A stretch of 64,000 bases of DNA from the NCBI GenBank assembly GCA_963836665.1, contig CAWIKL010000001.1, forward strand, positions 2,232,001-2,296,000. The letters run 5' to 3'. This stretch comes from JAICSD01 sp963836665. Lineage in GTDB: Bacteria > Acidobacteriota > Vicinamibacteria > Vicinamibacterales > 2-12-FULL-66-21. The notes under the pieces were generated by a model. That model was not told the origin of the DNA. It ran no database searches and was given only the letters and a program-made list of their open reading frames with translations. Shown here piece after piece: positions 52,535 through 60,893 of the stretch (positions are counted from its first letter, which is position 1; each line of letters begins with the position of its first letter). The position numbers were made by a program, and so were the translations under genes.

Positions 52535-55500
52535 ATGAAGAAAGTTCTGACGCTCTCGTTCGTGGCCGTGCTGGTCGCCTTCGCGCCGTTCTCCATCCGC
52601 GCGCAGCAGGCCGTGGCCGGATCGCCGGAGATGGACGCGCTGAAGCGCCTCGCCTTCCGCAGCATCGGTCCCGCCAATCAGGCCGGACGCGTGTCGGTGA
52701 TCGTCGGCGTAGCCGGCGACCCGTCTACCTTCTACGTTGCGGGCGCCAACGGAGGCGTATGGAAGACCATCAACGGCGGCACGACCTGGAAGCCGATCTT
52801 CGACGACCAGAGTGTGCTATCGATTGGCGAGATCGCGGTGGCGCCGTCGAACCCCGACATCATCTACGTCGGCACCGGCGAGGAAAATCCGCGCAACAAC
52901 GCCTCGTTCGGCAACGGCGTCTACAGGAGCAATGACGGCGGCGAAACGTGGACGCACATCGGGCTCGAGGACTCGGATCGCATCGCGCGCATCCGCGTCG
53001 ACCACCGCAATCCCGACGTCGCCTATGCCTGCGTGCTCGGGCACGAGTGGGGGCCGAGCGAGCAGCGCGGCGTGTTCAAGACGACCGACGGTGGGAAGAA
53101 CTGGCAAAAGGTCCTCTTCAAGGACACGCTCACCGGCTGCTCGGACATCGACGTCAATCCTGCGAACGTTAACGAAGTCTACGCCGGGATGTACACGTAC
53201 CTGCGGCAGGCCTGGCACTTGAACAGCGGCGGCGGCGAGACGGCGCTCTACAAGTCGATGGACGGCGGCGCGACGTGGAAGAAGCTGACCAACGGGATCC
53301 CGGCGGTCCTCGATCGCATCGGCGTCGCCATCGCGGACAGTAGCCCCGAAATCGTCTACATGATCAGCGAGACGCCGAACTACGAGGGCGAGCTGTGGCG
53401 GAGCGACGACGGCGGCGCGAGCTGGCGCGTGGTCAACAAGGATCCACAGCTCGCCTTCCGCCCGTTCTATTACTCCGACATCCGCGTCGATCCGCACGAC
53501 CCGAATCGCGTCTATTCACTGGGCGGGTCGCTATGGATGTCGGAAGACGGCGGCCACAACTTCCGGACGATTGGCCGTGACGTGCACGGCGATCACCAGG
53601 CGCTGTGGATCGATCCGCAGAACTCGAAGCGGATCCTCAGCGGCAGCGACGGCGGCTTCCAGATCTCTGACGACAAGGGAGAGAACTTCGCCGTCCTCAA
53701 TAACATCGCCTTGACGCAGTTCTACCACGTCAATTACGACCTGCAGAAGCCCTACATGCTCTGCGGCGGCCTGCAGGACAACGGCACGTGGTGCGGGCCG
53801 AGCAACTCGCTGCTGCAGGAGGGCATCCGCAAGAACGACTGGTTCACCGTCGGCGGCGGCGACGGCTTCTTCGCCGTGCCGGATCTCAAGGAGCCGTGGC
53901 GCGTCTACAACAACCTGCAGGGAGGGGTGATCAGCGTCACCGACGTGCGCAGCGGCACCGAGCGCAACATCACGCCGTACCCGAACCGCGTCGGCTCGGT
54001 CGGCGACGCGATGGAGAACCACAAGCACCGCTTCAACTGGAACTCGCCGATCGTGCTCGGCAAGGACGGCACGACGGTGTACTTCGGAGGCGAAGTGCTC
54101 TTCAAGTCGGCCAATCACGGCCAGTCGTGGGAGATCATCAGCCCCGATCTCACAACCAACGACAAGAACAAGCAAAAGTCGTCAGGCGGCGCGGTCGTCG
54201 TCGACAACACCGCGGCGGAATTTCACTGCACGATCCTGACGATCGCGCCGTCGATGGTCGACGCGAACGTGATCTGGGTCGGCACCGACGACGGCAACGT
54301 GCAGGTGACGCGGGACGGCGGCAAGACCTGGGCCAACGTGATCAAGAACATCCAGGGGCTGGCGCCGAACGCGTGGATCCCGACCGTCGAGGCGTCGCCG
54401 CACGAGGCCGGCACGGCGTTCGTCGCCGCCGATCATCACCAGGACAACGATTACACGGCCTACTTTTTCAAGACGACGGACTACGGCAAGACCTGGACGC
54501 GGCTCAACTTGAACCTGCCGCCGACCAAGACCGGGTGGCCGCACGTCATCCGTCAGGACCCGAAGAGCGCGGCGCTGCTCTACGCCGGCACCGAGCTCGG
54601 GCTGTGGGTATCGTTCGACGCCGGCGCGCACTGGACGTCGCTGCGGCAGAACCTGCCGCCCGTTCCGGTCCGCGACATCCAAGTCCACCCGCGCGACAAC
54701 GATCTGATCGTTGCCACGCACGGCCGCGGGCTCTACATCCTCGACGACATCACGCCGCTGCAGAACATCGGCGCCGCGCTCTCGTCGCCAGCGCAGCTGT
54801 TCGACATCCGGCCGGCGACGCGATGGACGGTGTGGAACAAGGACGGCAATCTCGGCCAGGCTGTGTGGAGCGGGCCGAATCCACCTGCCGGCGCGGTCAT
54901 CAACTACTTCCTCAAGAGCGACGCCGACGTCACCATCACCGTGTCGGACAAGAGCGGCAAGACGATTCGCACGCTCCGCAACGCGCCGCATGCGACCGGA
55001 CTGAACCGGTCCGTGTGGGACCTGCGCTACGACGGCCCGACCGGCGCCGCTGGTGGTCGCGGCGGCCGCGGGGCCGCGCAGCCGGCGGCGGCGCAGGGCC
55101 CGGTCGAAGAAGCACCAGGCGGCGGACGCTTCGGCCGCGGCAACGCCGGGCCACTCGTCGTTCCTGGCGAGTACACGATCACACTGCGCAGCGGCGGTCA
55201 GGACCTGAAGAAGACCGTGGCGGTCGACATGGATCCGCGCGTTCCCATCGCCGCCGGCGATCTCGACGCGCAACTCGAGGCGTCGCTGGCGCTGCGCGAT
55301 CTGACGTCGCGCGCCAACGCGCTCGTCGACCGCGCCAACGGTCTGATCGCGCAGCTCGATGCGCTACAGCAACGGTTGCAGCGCCCGATCACCGCGCGCG
55401 CTCCCGGCGGTTCGTCGACCGCTCCCGCGTCGCCAGCGGGGCCCGACCTCGCCGGCGCCGTCGAAGCCACGCTCGGCGCGGTGACGACGCTCCGCGACAA

Positions 55501-55756
55501 GGACATCACGCGGCCGTATCCGAACATGGGCTATCGCCAGTACCCGCGCATCCGCGAGGAAATCACGTCGCTCTCAGGCGCAGTGTCGGGGTCGCCGAAC
55601 CGTCCGACCGAGGGGCAGGCGCTGCGGATGAAGGAACTGGGCGAAGAGCTCGACCGCGCCGTCGCGGCATTGAACCAGATCCAGACGGATCAGATCGGCA
55701 AGATCAACGAGATGATGAAGGGACAGCCGTTCATCACGACGGAGATCATCCGCTGA
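52535..55756 (+). CDS. Secreted VPS10/BNR beta-propeller protein, second copy
   Basis: 1073 residues with a signal peptide (KKVLTLSFVAVLVAFAPFSIRAQ). It parallels the gene at 38061 in order and wording: LAFRSIGPANQAGRVS, VWKTINGGTTWKPIF, YRSNDGGETWTHI, KTTDGGKNWQKV, YKSMDGGATWKKL, SDGGFQISDDKGE, a SANHGQSWEIISPDLTTND turn and VQVTRDGGKTWANV. The C-terminal 300 residues differ: an Ig-like FlgD-type domain, a Gly/Arg-rich loop (around 855-890) and a helical tail with two heptad-like stretches (ALVDRANGLIAQLDALQQRL). Its role is probably binding at the cell surface. Start fixed by TATCCT at 7 nt. Confidence 0.9.
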   Translation: MKKVLTLSFVAVLVAFAPFSIRAQQAVAGSPEMDALKRLAFRSIGPANQAGRVSVIVGVAGDPSTFYVAGANGGVWKTINGGTTWKPIFDDQSVLSIGEIAVAPSNPDIIYVGTGEENPRNNASFGNGVYRSNDGGETWTHIGLEDSDRIARIRVDHRNPDVAYACVLGHEWGPSEQRGVFKTTDGGKNWQKVLFKDTLTGCSDIDVNPANVNEVYAGMYTYLRQAWHLNSGGGETALYKSMDGGATWKKLTNGIPAVLDRIGVAIADSSPEIVYMISETPNYEGELWRSDDGGASWRVVNKDPQLAFRPFYYSDIRVDPHDPNRVYSLGGSLWMSEDGGHNFRTIGRDVHGDHQALWIDPQNSKRILSGSDGGFQISDDKGENFAVLNNIALTQFYHVNYDLQKPYMLCGGLQDNGTWCGPSNSLLQEGIRKNDWFTVGGGDGFFAVPDLKEPWRVYNNLQGGVISVTDVRSGTERNITPYPNRVGSVGDAMENHKHRFNWNSPIVLGKDGTTVYFGGEVLFKSANHGQSWEIISPDLTTNDKNKQKSSGGAVVVDNTAAEFHCTILTIAPSMVDANVIWVGTDDGNVQVTRDGGKTWANVIKNIQGLAPNAWIPTVEASPHEAGTAFVAADHHQDNDYTAYFFKTTDYGKTWTRLNLNLPPTKTGWPHVIRQDPKSAALLYAGTELGLWVSFDAGAHWTSLRQNLPPVPVRDIQVHPRDNDLIVATHGRGLYILDDITPLQNIGAALSSPAQLFDIRPATRWTVWNKDGNLGQAVWSGPNPPAGAVINYFLKSDADVTITVSDKSGKTIRTLRNAPHATGLNRSVWDLRYDGPTGAAGGRGGRGAAQPAAAQGPVEEAPGGGRFGRGNAGPLVVPGEYTITLRSGGQDLKKTVAVDMDPRVPIAAGDLDAQLEASLALRDLTSRANALVDRANGLIAQLDALQQRLQRPITARAPGGSSTAPASPAGPDLAGAVEATLGAVTTLRDKDITRPYPNMGYRQYPRIREEITSLSGAVSGSPNRPTEGQALRMKELGEELDRAVAALNQIQTDQIGKINEMMKGQPFITTEIIR

Positions 55757-55760
55757 GAGC

Positions 55761-55804
55761 CGGTCGATAAGGCCGATCAGACGTTCAGGTTGGCCTCTCG
55801 ACCG
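55761..55804. terminator. Hairpin filling the gap between convergent genes
   Basis: Arms cggtcga (55761-55767) plus ggcc (55771-55774) pair with ggcc (55792-55795) plus tcgaccg (55798-55804). It spans almost the whole 49-nt gap between the second VPS10/BNR gene and the convergent esterase gene. No T run follows on either strand, so termination is plausible but unproven. Confidence 0.4.
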
Positions 55805-55805
55805 C

Positions 55806-57023
55806 TTACTGAGCGGGCTTCGGATAGTCGCGCCACAGCCAGCGGAGCGAGTCGGGGAAGATAGCGCGCCCGTGCGCGTAGCTGTGGAAGCCAGGGCCCC
55901 AGTCGGCGCGGTAATCGTAGCCGGCGAACTCGAGTGACTTCGCCAGCGTCTGGTTGGCCAGGAACCAGTTGCCGTTGACGTTGTCGAGATCGTTGGCGCC
56001 GTCCTGCAGGATGACGCGGATCGGCTTCTTCGGCGTGCGCCGCACGAGCGCCTCGTAGTTGTGCCCGCCGCTGTGGCGGTCGTCACCGGCCGCGATATTG
56101 GTGAAGCTGCCGGTCCACGAAATGACCTTGCTGAATTCGTTTGGGCGCTCCCACGCCACGGTAAAGGCGCAGATGCCGCCACTACTCTGCCCGGCGATGG
56201 CACGGCTGGCCGCGTCGTGCCGCAGCTTTACTGTCCTTTCTACTTCCGGCAGGATCTCTTCGAGCAGCAAGCGCGCGTACTGATCCGAAAGCGTGTCGTA
56301 CTCAAAGCTGCGGTTGTCGCGCGGCGCGTTTTTCCCGCCGGGTTCGATGAAGATGCCGACGGTGACGGGCATGTCACCCTTGGCGATCAGATTGTCGAAG
56401 ACGGTCGGCACCCAAGCGCGTGGCCCGTTGCCGTCCTGGAACACCATCACGGCCGCAGGTTGATCCGGCCGATATTGGGTCGGCACGTAGATCCACCAGT
56501 CGCGCGTCGTCCCCGGGAAGATCGCGCTCTTCCACGGCGGCATCTGGCGCACGCTGCCCTTCGGCACACCCGGCTTCTCGCGGCTGTCCGGGTGCGACTC
56601 CCACACCTCGAGCTGCGATCCGCCGAAACGCCGGTCTCCGGCCTCATAGTGCCACGTGAACGCCGTTCCGCTCGACACGGTCCGCACCAGCGCGAACACG
56701 TTCGTGCCGCCGAGCTGGACCATCGGATAGCGCGCGTTACCGGTGTCGCGGACGACGGCGGGGCGGGGCGCGTCAGACGGCAACGGCTCGGCCAGCTCGA
56801 TCGCCCACGCCACGGTCAATTCGTCGACCTTCGGCGGCAGGCCGCGCAGGAGTGCATCGCGTCCCCCGAACGCGGTGCGGAGGCGATCGGCGAGGCGCGT
56901 GGCGTCATCGCCTTGTGGTTTTGCCGCCAGCGCGGCGTCGATCTCTCGCACGGTGATCGGTACCTGCGCGAGTGAGGGCGCGGCCAGTGCCAGCGCCGTG
57001 GTGAAGACGGCGACGATTCGCAT
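55806..57023 (-). CDS. Secreted enterochelin esterase-like hydrolase
   Basis: 405 residues with a signal peptide (VAVFTTALALAAPSLAQ). An N-terminal beta-sandwich-like region is followed by an Esterase_D domain: DWWIYVPTQYRPDQPAAVMVFQDGNGPR in two blocks, GIFIEPGGKN, FEYDTLSDQYARLLLEEILPEVE, the nucleophile AIAGQSSGGICAFTVAW, the Asp region VILQDGANDLDN and the His in GPGFHSYAHGR. Enzymes of this group cleave ester bonds of siderophores or of plant polysaccharide side chains; the substrate here is unknown. AGGAG lies 8 nt before the ATG. The 98-nt space upstream (57024-57122) contains TATGAT but no gene. Confidence 0.88.
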   Translation of the reverse strand: MRIVAVFTTALALAAPSLAQVPITVREIDAALAAKPQGDDATRLADRLRTAFGGRDALLRGLPPKVDELTVAWAIELAEPLPSDAPRPAVVRDTGNARYPMVQLGGTNVFALVRTVSSGTAFTWHYEAGDRRFGGSQLEVWESHPDSREKPGVPKGSVRQMPPWKSAIFPGTTRDWWIYVPTQYRPDQPAAVMVFQDGNGPRAWVPTVFDNLIAKGDMPVTVGIFIEPGGKNAPRDNRSFEYDTLSDQYARLLLEEILPEVERTVKLRHDAASRAIAGQSSGGICAFTVAWERPNEFSKVISWTGSFTNIAAGDDRHSGGHNYEALVRRTPKKPIRVILQDGANDLDNVNGNWFLANQTLAKSLEFAGYDYRADWGPGFHSYAHGRAIFPDSLRWLWRDYPKPAQ

Positions 57024-57122
57024 TCTTGCAGCTCCTGTCAGGAACGACCGGCCCACATCATACGCGCCAGGGTAGCCCCGCCAGTCTCACTCCCCAGCCA
57101 CCGATCCCAGGCGTTCCCCTGC

Positions 57123-57677
57123 CTACGCGATGCGCAGGCCGAACAGCTCGGCGGCCTGCACCACATCCGGGTGGTCGAGCGTCAGCGCGGTGACATCGAG
57201 AAGCGTCAGCGCGCGCGACGCGCGATCGAACACGGTGACGTTCGCCCACGACGCTTCCCATGCCGACCACCAGCGCAGGCCCGCCGCCATGCGATGCCGC
57301 GCGAACAGATCGGCCGCCTGAGGCTGGGTGATCGACCGCAGCCGCGTCGCCACGCGCGACGGCCGTAACTTCTCACGCCGCAGCACGGCCGGATCATCGA
57401 GGTCGACGAGCTCGCGGCGATCGTCCAGCTCGATGCGCGCCAGCGCCAGCGGGAGGCCGCGGCGCCTGAGCATCGACGCGATCAGGCGCTGGCCGCGGAA
57501 GGGTGCGAACTGCTCGACGATGCAGGAAGCGGCCCGATCGGAGAGATACAGGCAGCCGTAACGATCGGGGTTGTCGTGCCGCCCGTCGCCCTGGAAGATC
57601 CGCGGAAACCAGAGTGGCCCGTCGGGCGCGTCGGGTGCGCCGCCGGACTTCCAAGCGAAACACCGATAGAGGGTCAC
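57123..57677 (-). CDS. RES-domain toxin of a RES-Xre toxin-antitoxin pair
   Basis: 184 residues. RES toxins deplete cellular NAD+ and arrest growth. Visible features are the N-terminal LYRCF strand, the active-site segment GRHDNPDRYGCLYLSDRAASCIVEQ (Arg, Tyr and Glu in the expected order), the ELVDLDDPAVL block and the late GLRWWSAWEASWANVTVFDRA region, close to the usual G..Y.S....A.W.N...F. The GTG start overlaps the antitoxin stop by 4 nt (GTGA), so expression depends on antitoxin translation. All expected catalytic positions look intact. Confidence 0.88.
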   Translation of the reverse strand: MTLYRCFAWKSGGAPDAPDGPLWFPRIFQGDGRHDNPDRYGCLYLSDRAASCIVEQFAPFRGQRLIASMLRRRGLPLALARIELDDRRELVDLDDPAVLRREKLRPSRVATRLRSITQPQAADLFARHRMAAGLRWWSAWEASWANVTVFDRASRALTLLDVTALTLDHPDVVQAAELFGLRIA

Positions 57678-58006
57678 GCGAACGAGTCGGCGCGCTCGGC
57701 GCGGATCGCGCGCATCAGCTCCTCGGCGCGGCCGGCGCGAATGAGATCGATGGGACGGCGATCGCCAAGGCGCGGGTTGACGCCGAAGAGCCACGACAGC
57801 GCGGCGTCGCGATCGTAGACGCGCAGCAGCGCGGACCAGACCAGCTCGAGCAGGTCGATCCGTTCGGCGTTCAGCGGGTCGACGCCGGCGCCACGCAGCC
57901 AGCGGGTGATCTGGGCGCGGTTGACGCCGAGTAAGTCGGCGAGCCTGGCGGCGGAGCGGAAGTCGGCGCGGAGGGCCTCGACCTTGCGCGCGGTGGAGAG
58001 CGGCAC
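57674..58006 (-). CDS. Xre/MbcA/ParS-type antitoxin
   Basis: 110 residues. A helix-turn-helix region (FRSAARLADLLGVNRAQITRWLRG) is followed by the toxin-binding MbcA/ParS domain, with LLELVWSALLRVYDRDAALSWLFGVNPRLGDRRPIDLI showing the G.NP.L.G..P.DL.R motif. It neutralises the RES toxin encoded directly after it and should repress their common promoter. The GTG start lies 6 nt after TAAGCT. Three 10-bp palindromes spaced 17 bp overlap that promoter and the end of the preceding gene. Confidence 0.9.
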   Translation of the reverse strand: MPLSTARKVEALRADFRSAARLADLLGVNRAQITRWLRGAGVDPLNAERIDLLELVWSALLRVYDRDAALSWLFGVNPRLGDRRPIDLIRAGRAEELMRAIRAERADSFA

Positions 58007-58012
58007 GCGTCC

Positions 58013-58018
58013 AGCTTA
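58013..58018 (-). promoter_or_regulatory. -10 element of the RES-Xre operon (TAAGCT)
   Basis: On the minus strand TAAGCT ends 6 nt before GTG 58006. The first palindrome of the operator array overlaps it. Confidence 0.5.
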
Positions 58019-58059
58019 GCGCAACGTTTCGTGTTGCGCAACGCCGGCTGTTGCGGAAC
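58016..58059. promoter_or_regulatory. Operator-like array: three 10-bp palindromes, 17-bp spacing
   Basis: Sites are ttagcgcaac (58016-58025), gttgcgcaac (58033-58042, a perfect palindrome) and gttgcggaac (58050-58059). Start-to-start spacing is 17 bp both times. They match the consensus GTTGCGCAAC in 8, 10 and 9 of 10 positions. The array covers the -10 of the RES-Xre operon and runs into the last codons of the upstream membrane-protein gene, as expected for autorepression by the Xre antitoxin. Confidence 0.65.
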
Positions 58060-58681
58060 CTGGCCCCGACGCCGCGGCCACGAGGCGCGCGGCACGCGTC
58101 GTCCAGACGACCCGGAACGCCATCGCCGCAATGAACACCACCGGGTAGAGCATGACCGGCCCGAGCATCACCATCCAGTCATCGCTGAAACGCTGGTGCG
58201 CCAGCGCCTCGGTCGTGGCCGGCAGCGCACCAAGCAGCACAATGCCGACGACGATCGAGAGCGGCGCGTTGAGCCACAAACGCGGCCGCAGCGCGATCAG
58301 CAGCGGACTGGCGACGGTATAGACAAACATGAACGCGAGCGCCACCAGGATGGAGGCACCGCCGGTCACGGCGAGAAACGGCAAGGCCAGCAGGTAGATT
58401 GCCAGGCCGTGCACCGGAGGGCTGGAGAACCGCGTCAGGCTGGTGCAGGTTGCGAGGATCTCGCGTCCGATCCGCGCCAGCAGGCCGGGCCACGCCAAGC
58501 GGATGAGGGTGACGCCGGCGACCGCCACCACAAGAAAGAAACCGACGGCGAAGCCCTCAGAAGGTCCACGAGGGGAGTCGGTCCGATGGAAGTCCACGGC
58601 GCTGCCGAGGAAGAGCATCCCACCGCACACGGCGAGCGCCCACCCGATCACGCCGGCCAGCGCACGGCCGAACCGCTTCAT
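58016..58681 (-). CDS. Multi-pass membrane protein, unknown
   Basis: 221 residues with about six hydrophobic segments, for example ALAGVIGWALAVCGGMLFLG, FAVGFFLVVAVAGVTLIRLAW, GLAIYLLALPFLAVTGGASILVALAFMFV split over two helices, and MLGPVMLYPVVFIAAMAFRVV. No family is recognised. The ATG overlaps the stop of the upstream methyltransferase gene (ATGA). Its last 15 codons (VAQHETLR end) coincide with the operator-like array of the downstream RES-Xre pair, which would constrain both sequences. Confidence 0.72.
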   Translation of the reverse strand: MKRFGRALAGVIGWALAVCGGMLFLGSAVDFHRTDSPRGPSEGFAVGFFLVVAVAGVTLIRLAWPGLLARIGREILATCTSLTRFSSPPVHGLAIYLLALPFLAVTGGASILVALAFMFVYTVASPLLIALRPRLWLNAPLSIVVGIVLLGALPATTEALAHQRFSDDWMVMLGPVMLYPVVFIAAMAFRVVWTTRAARLVAAASGPGSATAGVAQHETLR

Positions 58682-59538
58682 CTGGACGCCCACATCATAC
58701 GCGCGAGGCTGCCGACGCGCAGGCCGTCGGCGCGGGCGGCGAAATAGCGGGCGTTCAGCTCGTCTCCGCCGGCATCCTCGGTTGCCGTGAAGCCGAGCGC
58801 CCGGAGCTTCGCCGCCAGCGCGGCCGGCGCGAACGTCGTTCGCCACGGCTCCCCCGCCCTGTCGACGCGCGCCGCCATCCGATCGAAGATCTCACGCTGC
58901 GGGGGCGTCAGCAGCGCAGGATCGATTGAGTAATCGAAGGCGACGCCCCCGGCGCGGCCGCAGACGGACGCAATGAACGCCAGCGTCGCGTCGATCGCCG
59001 TCGGCGTCAGGTACATCGTCACGCCCAGCCAGGAGAAGACCGCGCCGGCCCGGGCGTCGAACCCCGCAGCAGCGAGGGCGTCCAGCAGCGAGTCGCGCTC
59101 GAAATCAACGGGCACGAGACGCACATTGTCAGGAATCGGAATCGCCGCGGCCGCCAGCCGCTCGCGCTTCCAGGCCTGCGTCGCGGGCTGATCGATCTCC
59201 CAGATAGCGAGCGGCGGGTTCAGGCTGGGCTGACGATACGCAAACGTATCGAGGCCGGCGCCGAGGACCACATACTGCGCGATGCCGGCGTCGCGTGCCG
59301 CGTCGAGGTGATCTTCGGCGAAGCGGGCGCGTGCCGCCATGAACGCGCGCAGGTAGACGTCGAGCGGACCGCGTTCCAGCGAAGACGGATCCTCGCGTAC
59401 GACGATGGCCGTTTCCGTGCCGAGAATCGGGATCGCCACCGGGTCGTCGAGCACTGGAGGACGGTCGAGCACCTGGTGCAGGGCGCGATGCAGCGCCACC
59501 CGCCATGCCGTCCGCGACGCCGGGCGTTCGGACGACAT
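58678..59538 (-). CDS. SAM-dependent methyltransferase, PPM1/TcmP (LCMT-like) family
   Basis: 286 residues of the leucine-carboxyl-methyltransferase-like group common in actinobacteria and acidobacteria: TAWRVALHRALHQVLDRPPVLDDPVA at the start, ARSRFAED-like ARARFAEDHL, motif I YVVLGAGLDTFAYR, WEIDQPATQAWKRERL and the SWLGVTMYLT segment after motif II. These enzymes methylate carboxylates or hydroxyls on small molecules or proteins; the substrate is unknown. It starts directly after the stop of the ICMT-like gene, so ICMT-like, methyltransferase and membrane-protein genes form an operon. Confidence 0.9.
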   Translation of the reverse strand: MSSERPASRTAWRVALHRALHQVLDRPPVLDDPVAIPILGTETAIVVREDPSSLERGPLDVYLRAFMAARARFAEDHLDAARDAGIAQYVVLGAGLDTFAYRQPSLNPPLAIWEIDQPATQAWKRERLAAAAIPIPDNVRLVPVDFERDSLLDALAAAGFDARAGAVFSWLGVTMYLTPTAIDATLAFIASVCGRAGGVAFDYSIDPALLTPPQREIFDRMAARVDRAGEPWRTTFAPAALAAKLRALGFTATEDAGGDELNARYFAARADGLRVGSLARMMWASR

Positions 59539-59991
59539 CTACCGGAGCAGCAACACGCCGCGCGTGCGCGCGCGGTAAGCGGGGTAGCCGGGATACACGG
59601 CCTGGAGCAACGACTCCTCGTAACGCGCCTTCACATTGAGGAACAGGATCACAACCGCTGCCGCCGCCCCGGTCGCCAGCGTTGGCCGCCGGAGGCACAG
59701 ACCGATCAGCAAGGCGGTCATCGCGGTGTAGATCGGATGGCGCAGGATCCTGTAGATCCCCGCGGCAACGAGATGCCCGCCCTCCTTCGGCGCCGGTGCC
59801 ACTTGAATCACACGACGCAACGTGACCATGGAGACCGCCAGCAGAATCAACGCAACGGCGCAGAGAATGGTCCCGGCCCGAAAAAGCGGCCTCGAGACGA
59901 ACACCAGCGGGCCGGGAAACAGAAAGAGGACGGCGGCGAACGACGTCAGCAGCAGCGTCTGGATCGTCGCGTAGGTGTCGCTTCTGGTCAT
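59539..59991 (-). CDS. Isoprenylcysteine carboxyl methyltransferase-like membrane protein
   Basis: 150 residues with four hydrophobic helices and the ICMT/PEMT signature: HLVAAGIYRILRHPIYTAMTALLIG (RHPxY cofactor motif) and a C-terminal VKARYEESLLQAVYPGYPAYRART (E-E...Y..Y). Bacterial members methylate small lipophilic or cell-wall substrates, rarely prenylcysteine. It is the first gene of an operon with the PPM1/TcmP-type methyltransferase; GGCGAG precedes the ATG. Confidence 0.88.
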   Translation of the reverse strand: MTRSDTYATIQTLLLTSFAAVLFLFPGPLVFVSRPLFRAGTILCAVALILLAVSMVTLRRVIQVAPAPKEGGHLVAAGIYRILRHPIYTAMTALLIGLCLRRPTLATGAAAAVVILFLNVKARYEESLLQAVYPGYPAYRARTRGVLLLR

Positions 59992-60037
59992 CTCGCCATC
60001 CTGTTCTGATTTCTCGTTCGCCGGCTAGCGCCGTCGC

Positions 60038-60838
60038 TCATGCGACGCTCATGAAGTTCTCGCGGTGATAGGCGACGCGAAATCCGGCGCGCATCATGTT
60101 GCGGAACGACGGATTGGGTCGCGCCGGCGTCTCCTCCCCAGTCTCGGTGACGAACCAGCGGCAGCCGAGCGCTCGGCCATCCTCGATCCGCCGCGCCATC
60201 AGCGCGCTTTGCGCGCCGCAGCCGCGCGCCGCGGGCAACGTGCTGGTGACGCCGAGCCAGCCGGCGTCGCCGTGCACGTAGAGCGCGGCGCCGGCGACAG
60301 CCGCGTCGCCGTGCCAGGCAAGGTAGTGCCGCCAGGCTGGACGACCGACGGTCGCGGCAAGCCACGGGCGGAACAGCGGCGGCATGCCGAAGCCGGCGGC
60401 GACGACTGCGCCGAACGTCGCGGCCTGCTCAAGGGCCACCGGGGCAGTGCGAAACGCGGTCGTCACGGCGGCGGCCGGCTCGGCGCCTCGATACACCTTC
60501 GTCCAGCGGTCGCGCAGCTTCAGGCCGGCTTCGGCGAGCCAGTCGCGGATGGCGTTCGGCTGCGCGACTGGACTGAGCTGGATGGCGTAGTTGCGCACGC
60601 CGGCCGCCCGCAACCTTGCAACGGCGGCATCGAGCGCTTCGCGACTGACCGCACCGTCGACGCCGCAGCCGACGAGGCGGTTGAACAACATCATGTCGGC
60701 GGTCGGCATCGATAGCAGCCATCCGGCCGGCGTCGGCTCGCCGATCGCCCGCCAGTCGCCTGGCGCGGCGGCGAGCATGTCCACCCACGCAGCGGCCTCG
60801 GTCAGTTCGACCATCCGCGCGATCGCGTCAGCAACCAT
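60038..60838 (-). CDS. GNAT acetyltransferase
   Basis: 266 residues. The N-terminal half is a degenerate GNAT-like domain (DRWTKVYRGAEP ends it). The C-terminal half is a canonical one: WRHYLAWHGDAAVAGAALYVHGDAGWLGVTSTLPAARGCGAQSALMARRIEDGRALG in three blocks, with the acetyl-CoA loop at ARGCGAQSALM, then TETGEE and NPSFRNMMRAGFRVAYHRENF. Two-domain GNATs of this sort act on small amines; the target is unknown. The gene has no close operon partner: 46 nt separate it from the ICMT-like gene and 55 nt from the flippase-like gene. Confidence 0.87.
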   Translation of the reverse strand: MVADAIARMVELTEAAAWVDMLAAAPGDWRAIGEPTPAGWLLSMPTADMMLFNRLVGCGVDGAVSREALDAAVARLRAAGVRNYAIQLSPVAQPNAIRDWLAEAGLKLRDRWTKVYRGAEPAAAVTTAFRTAPVALEQAATFGAVVAAGFGMPPLFRPWLAATVGRPAWRHYLAWHGDAAVAGAALYVHGDAGWLGVTSTLPAARGCGAQSALMARRIEDGRALGCRWFVTETGEETPARPNPSFRNMMRAGFRVAYHRENFMSVA

Positions 60839-60893
60839 CGGAATACCACCACCTTCCCCGATGCGACAACATTACACAGGTCCCCTCGGACAA

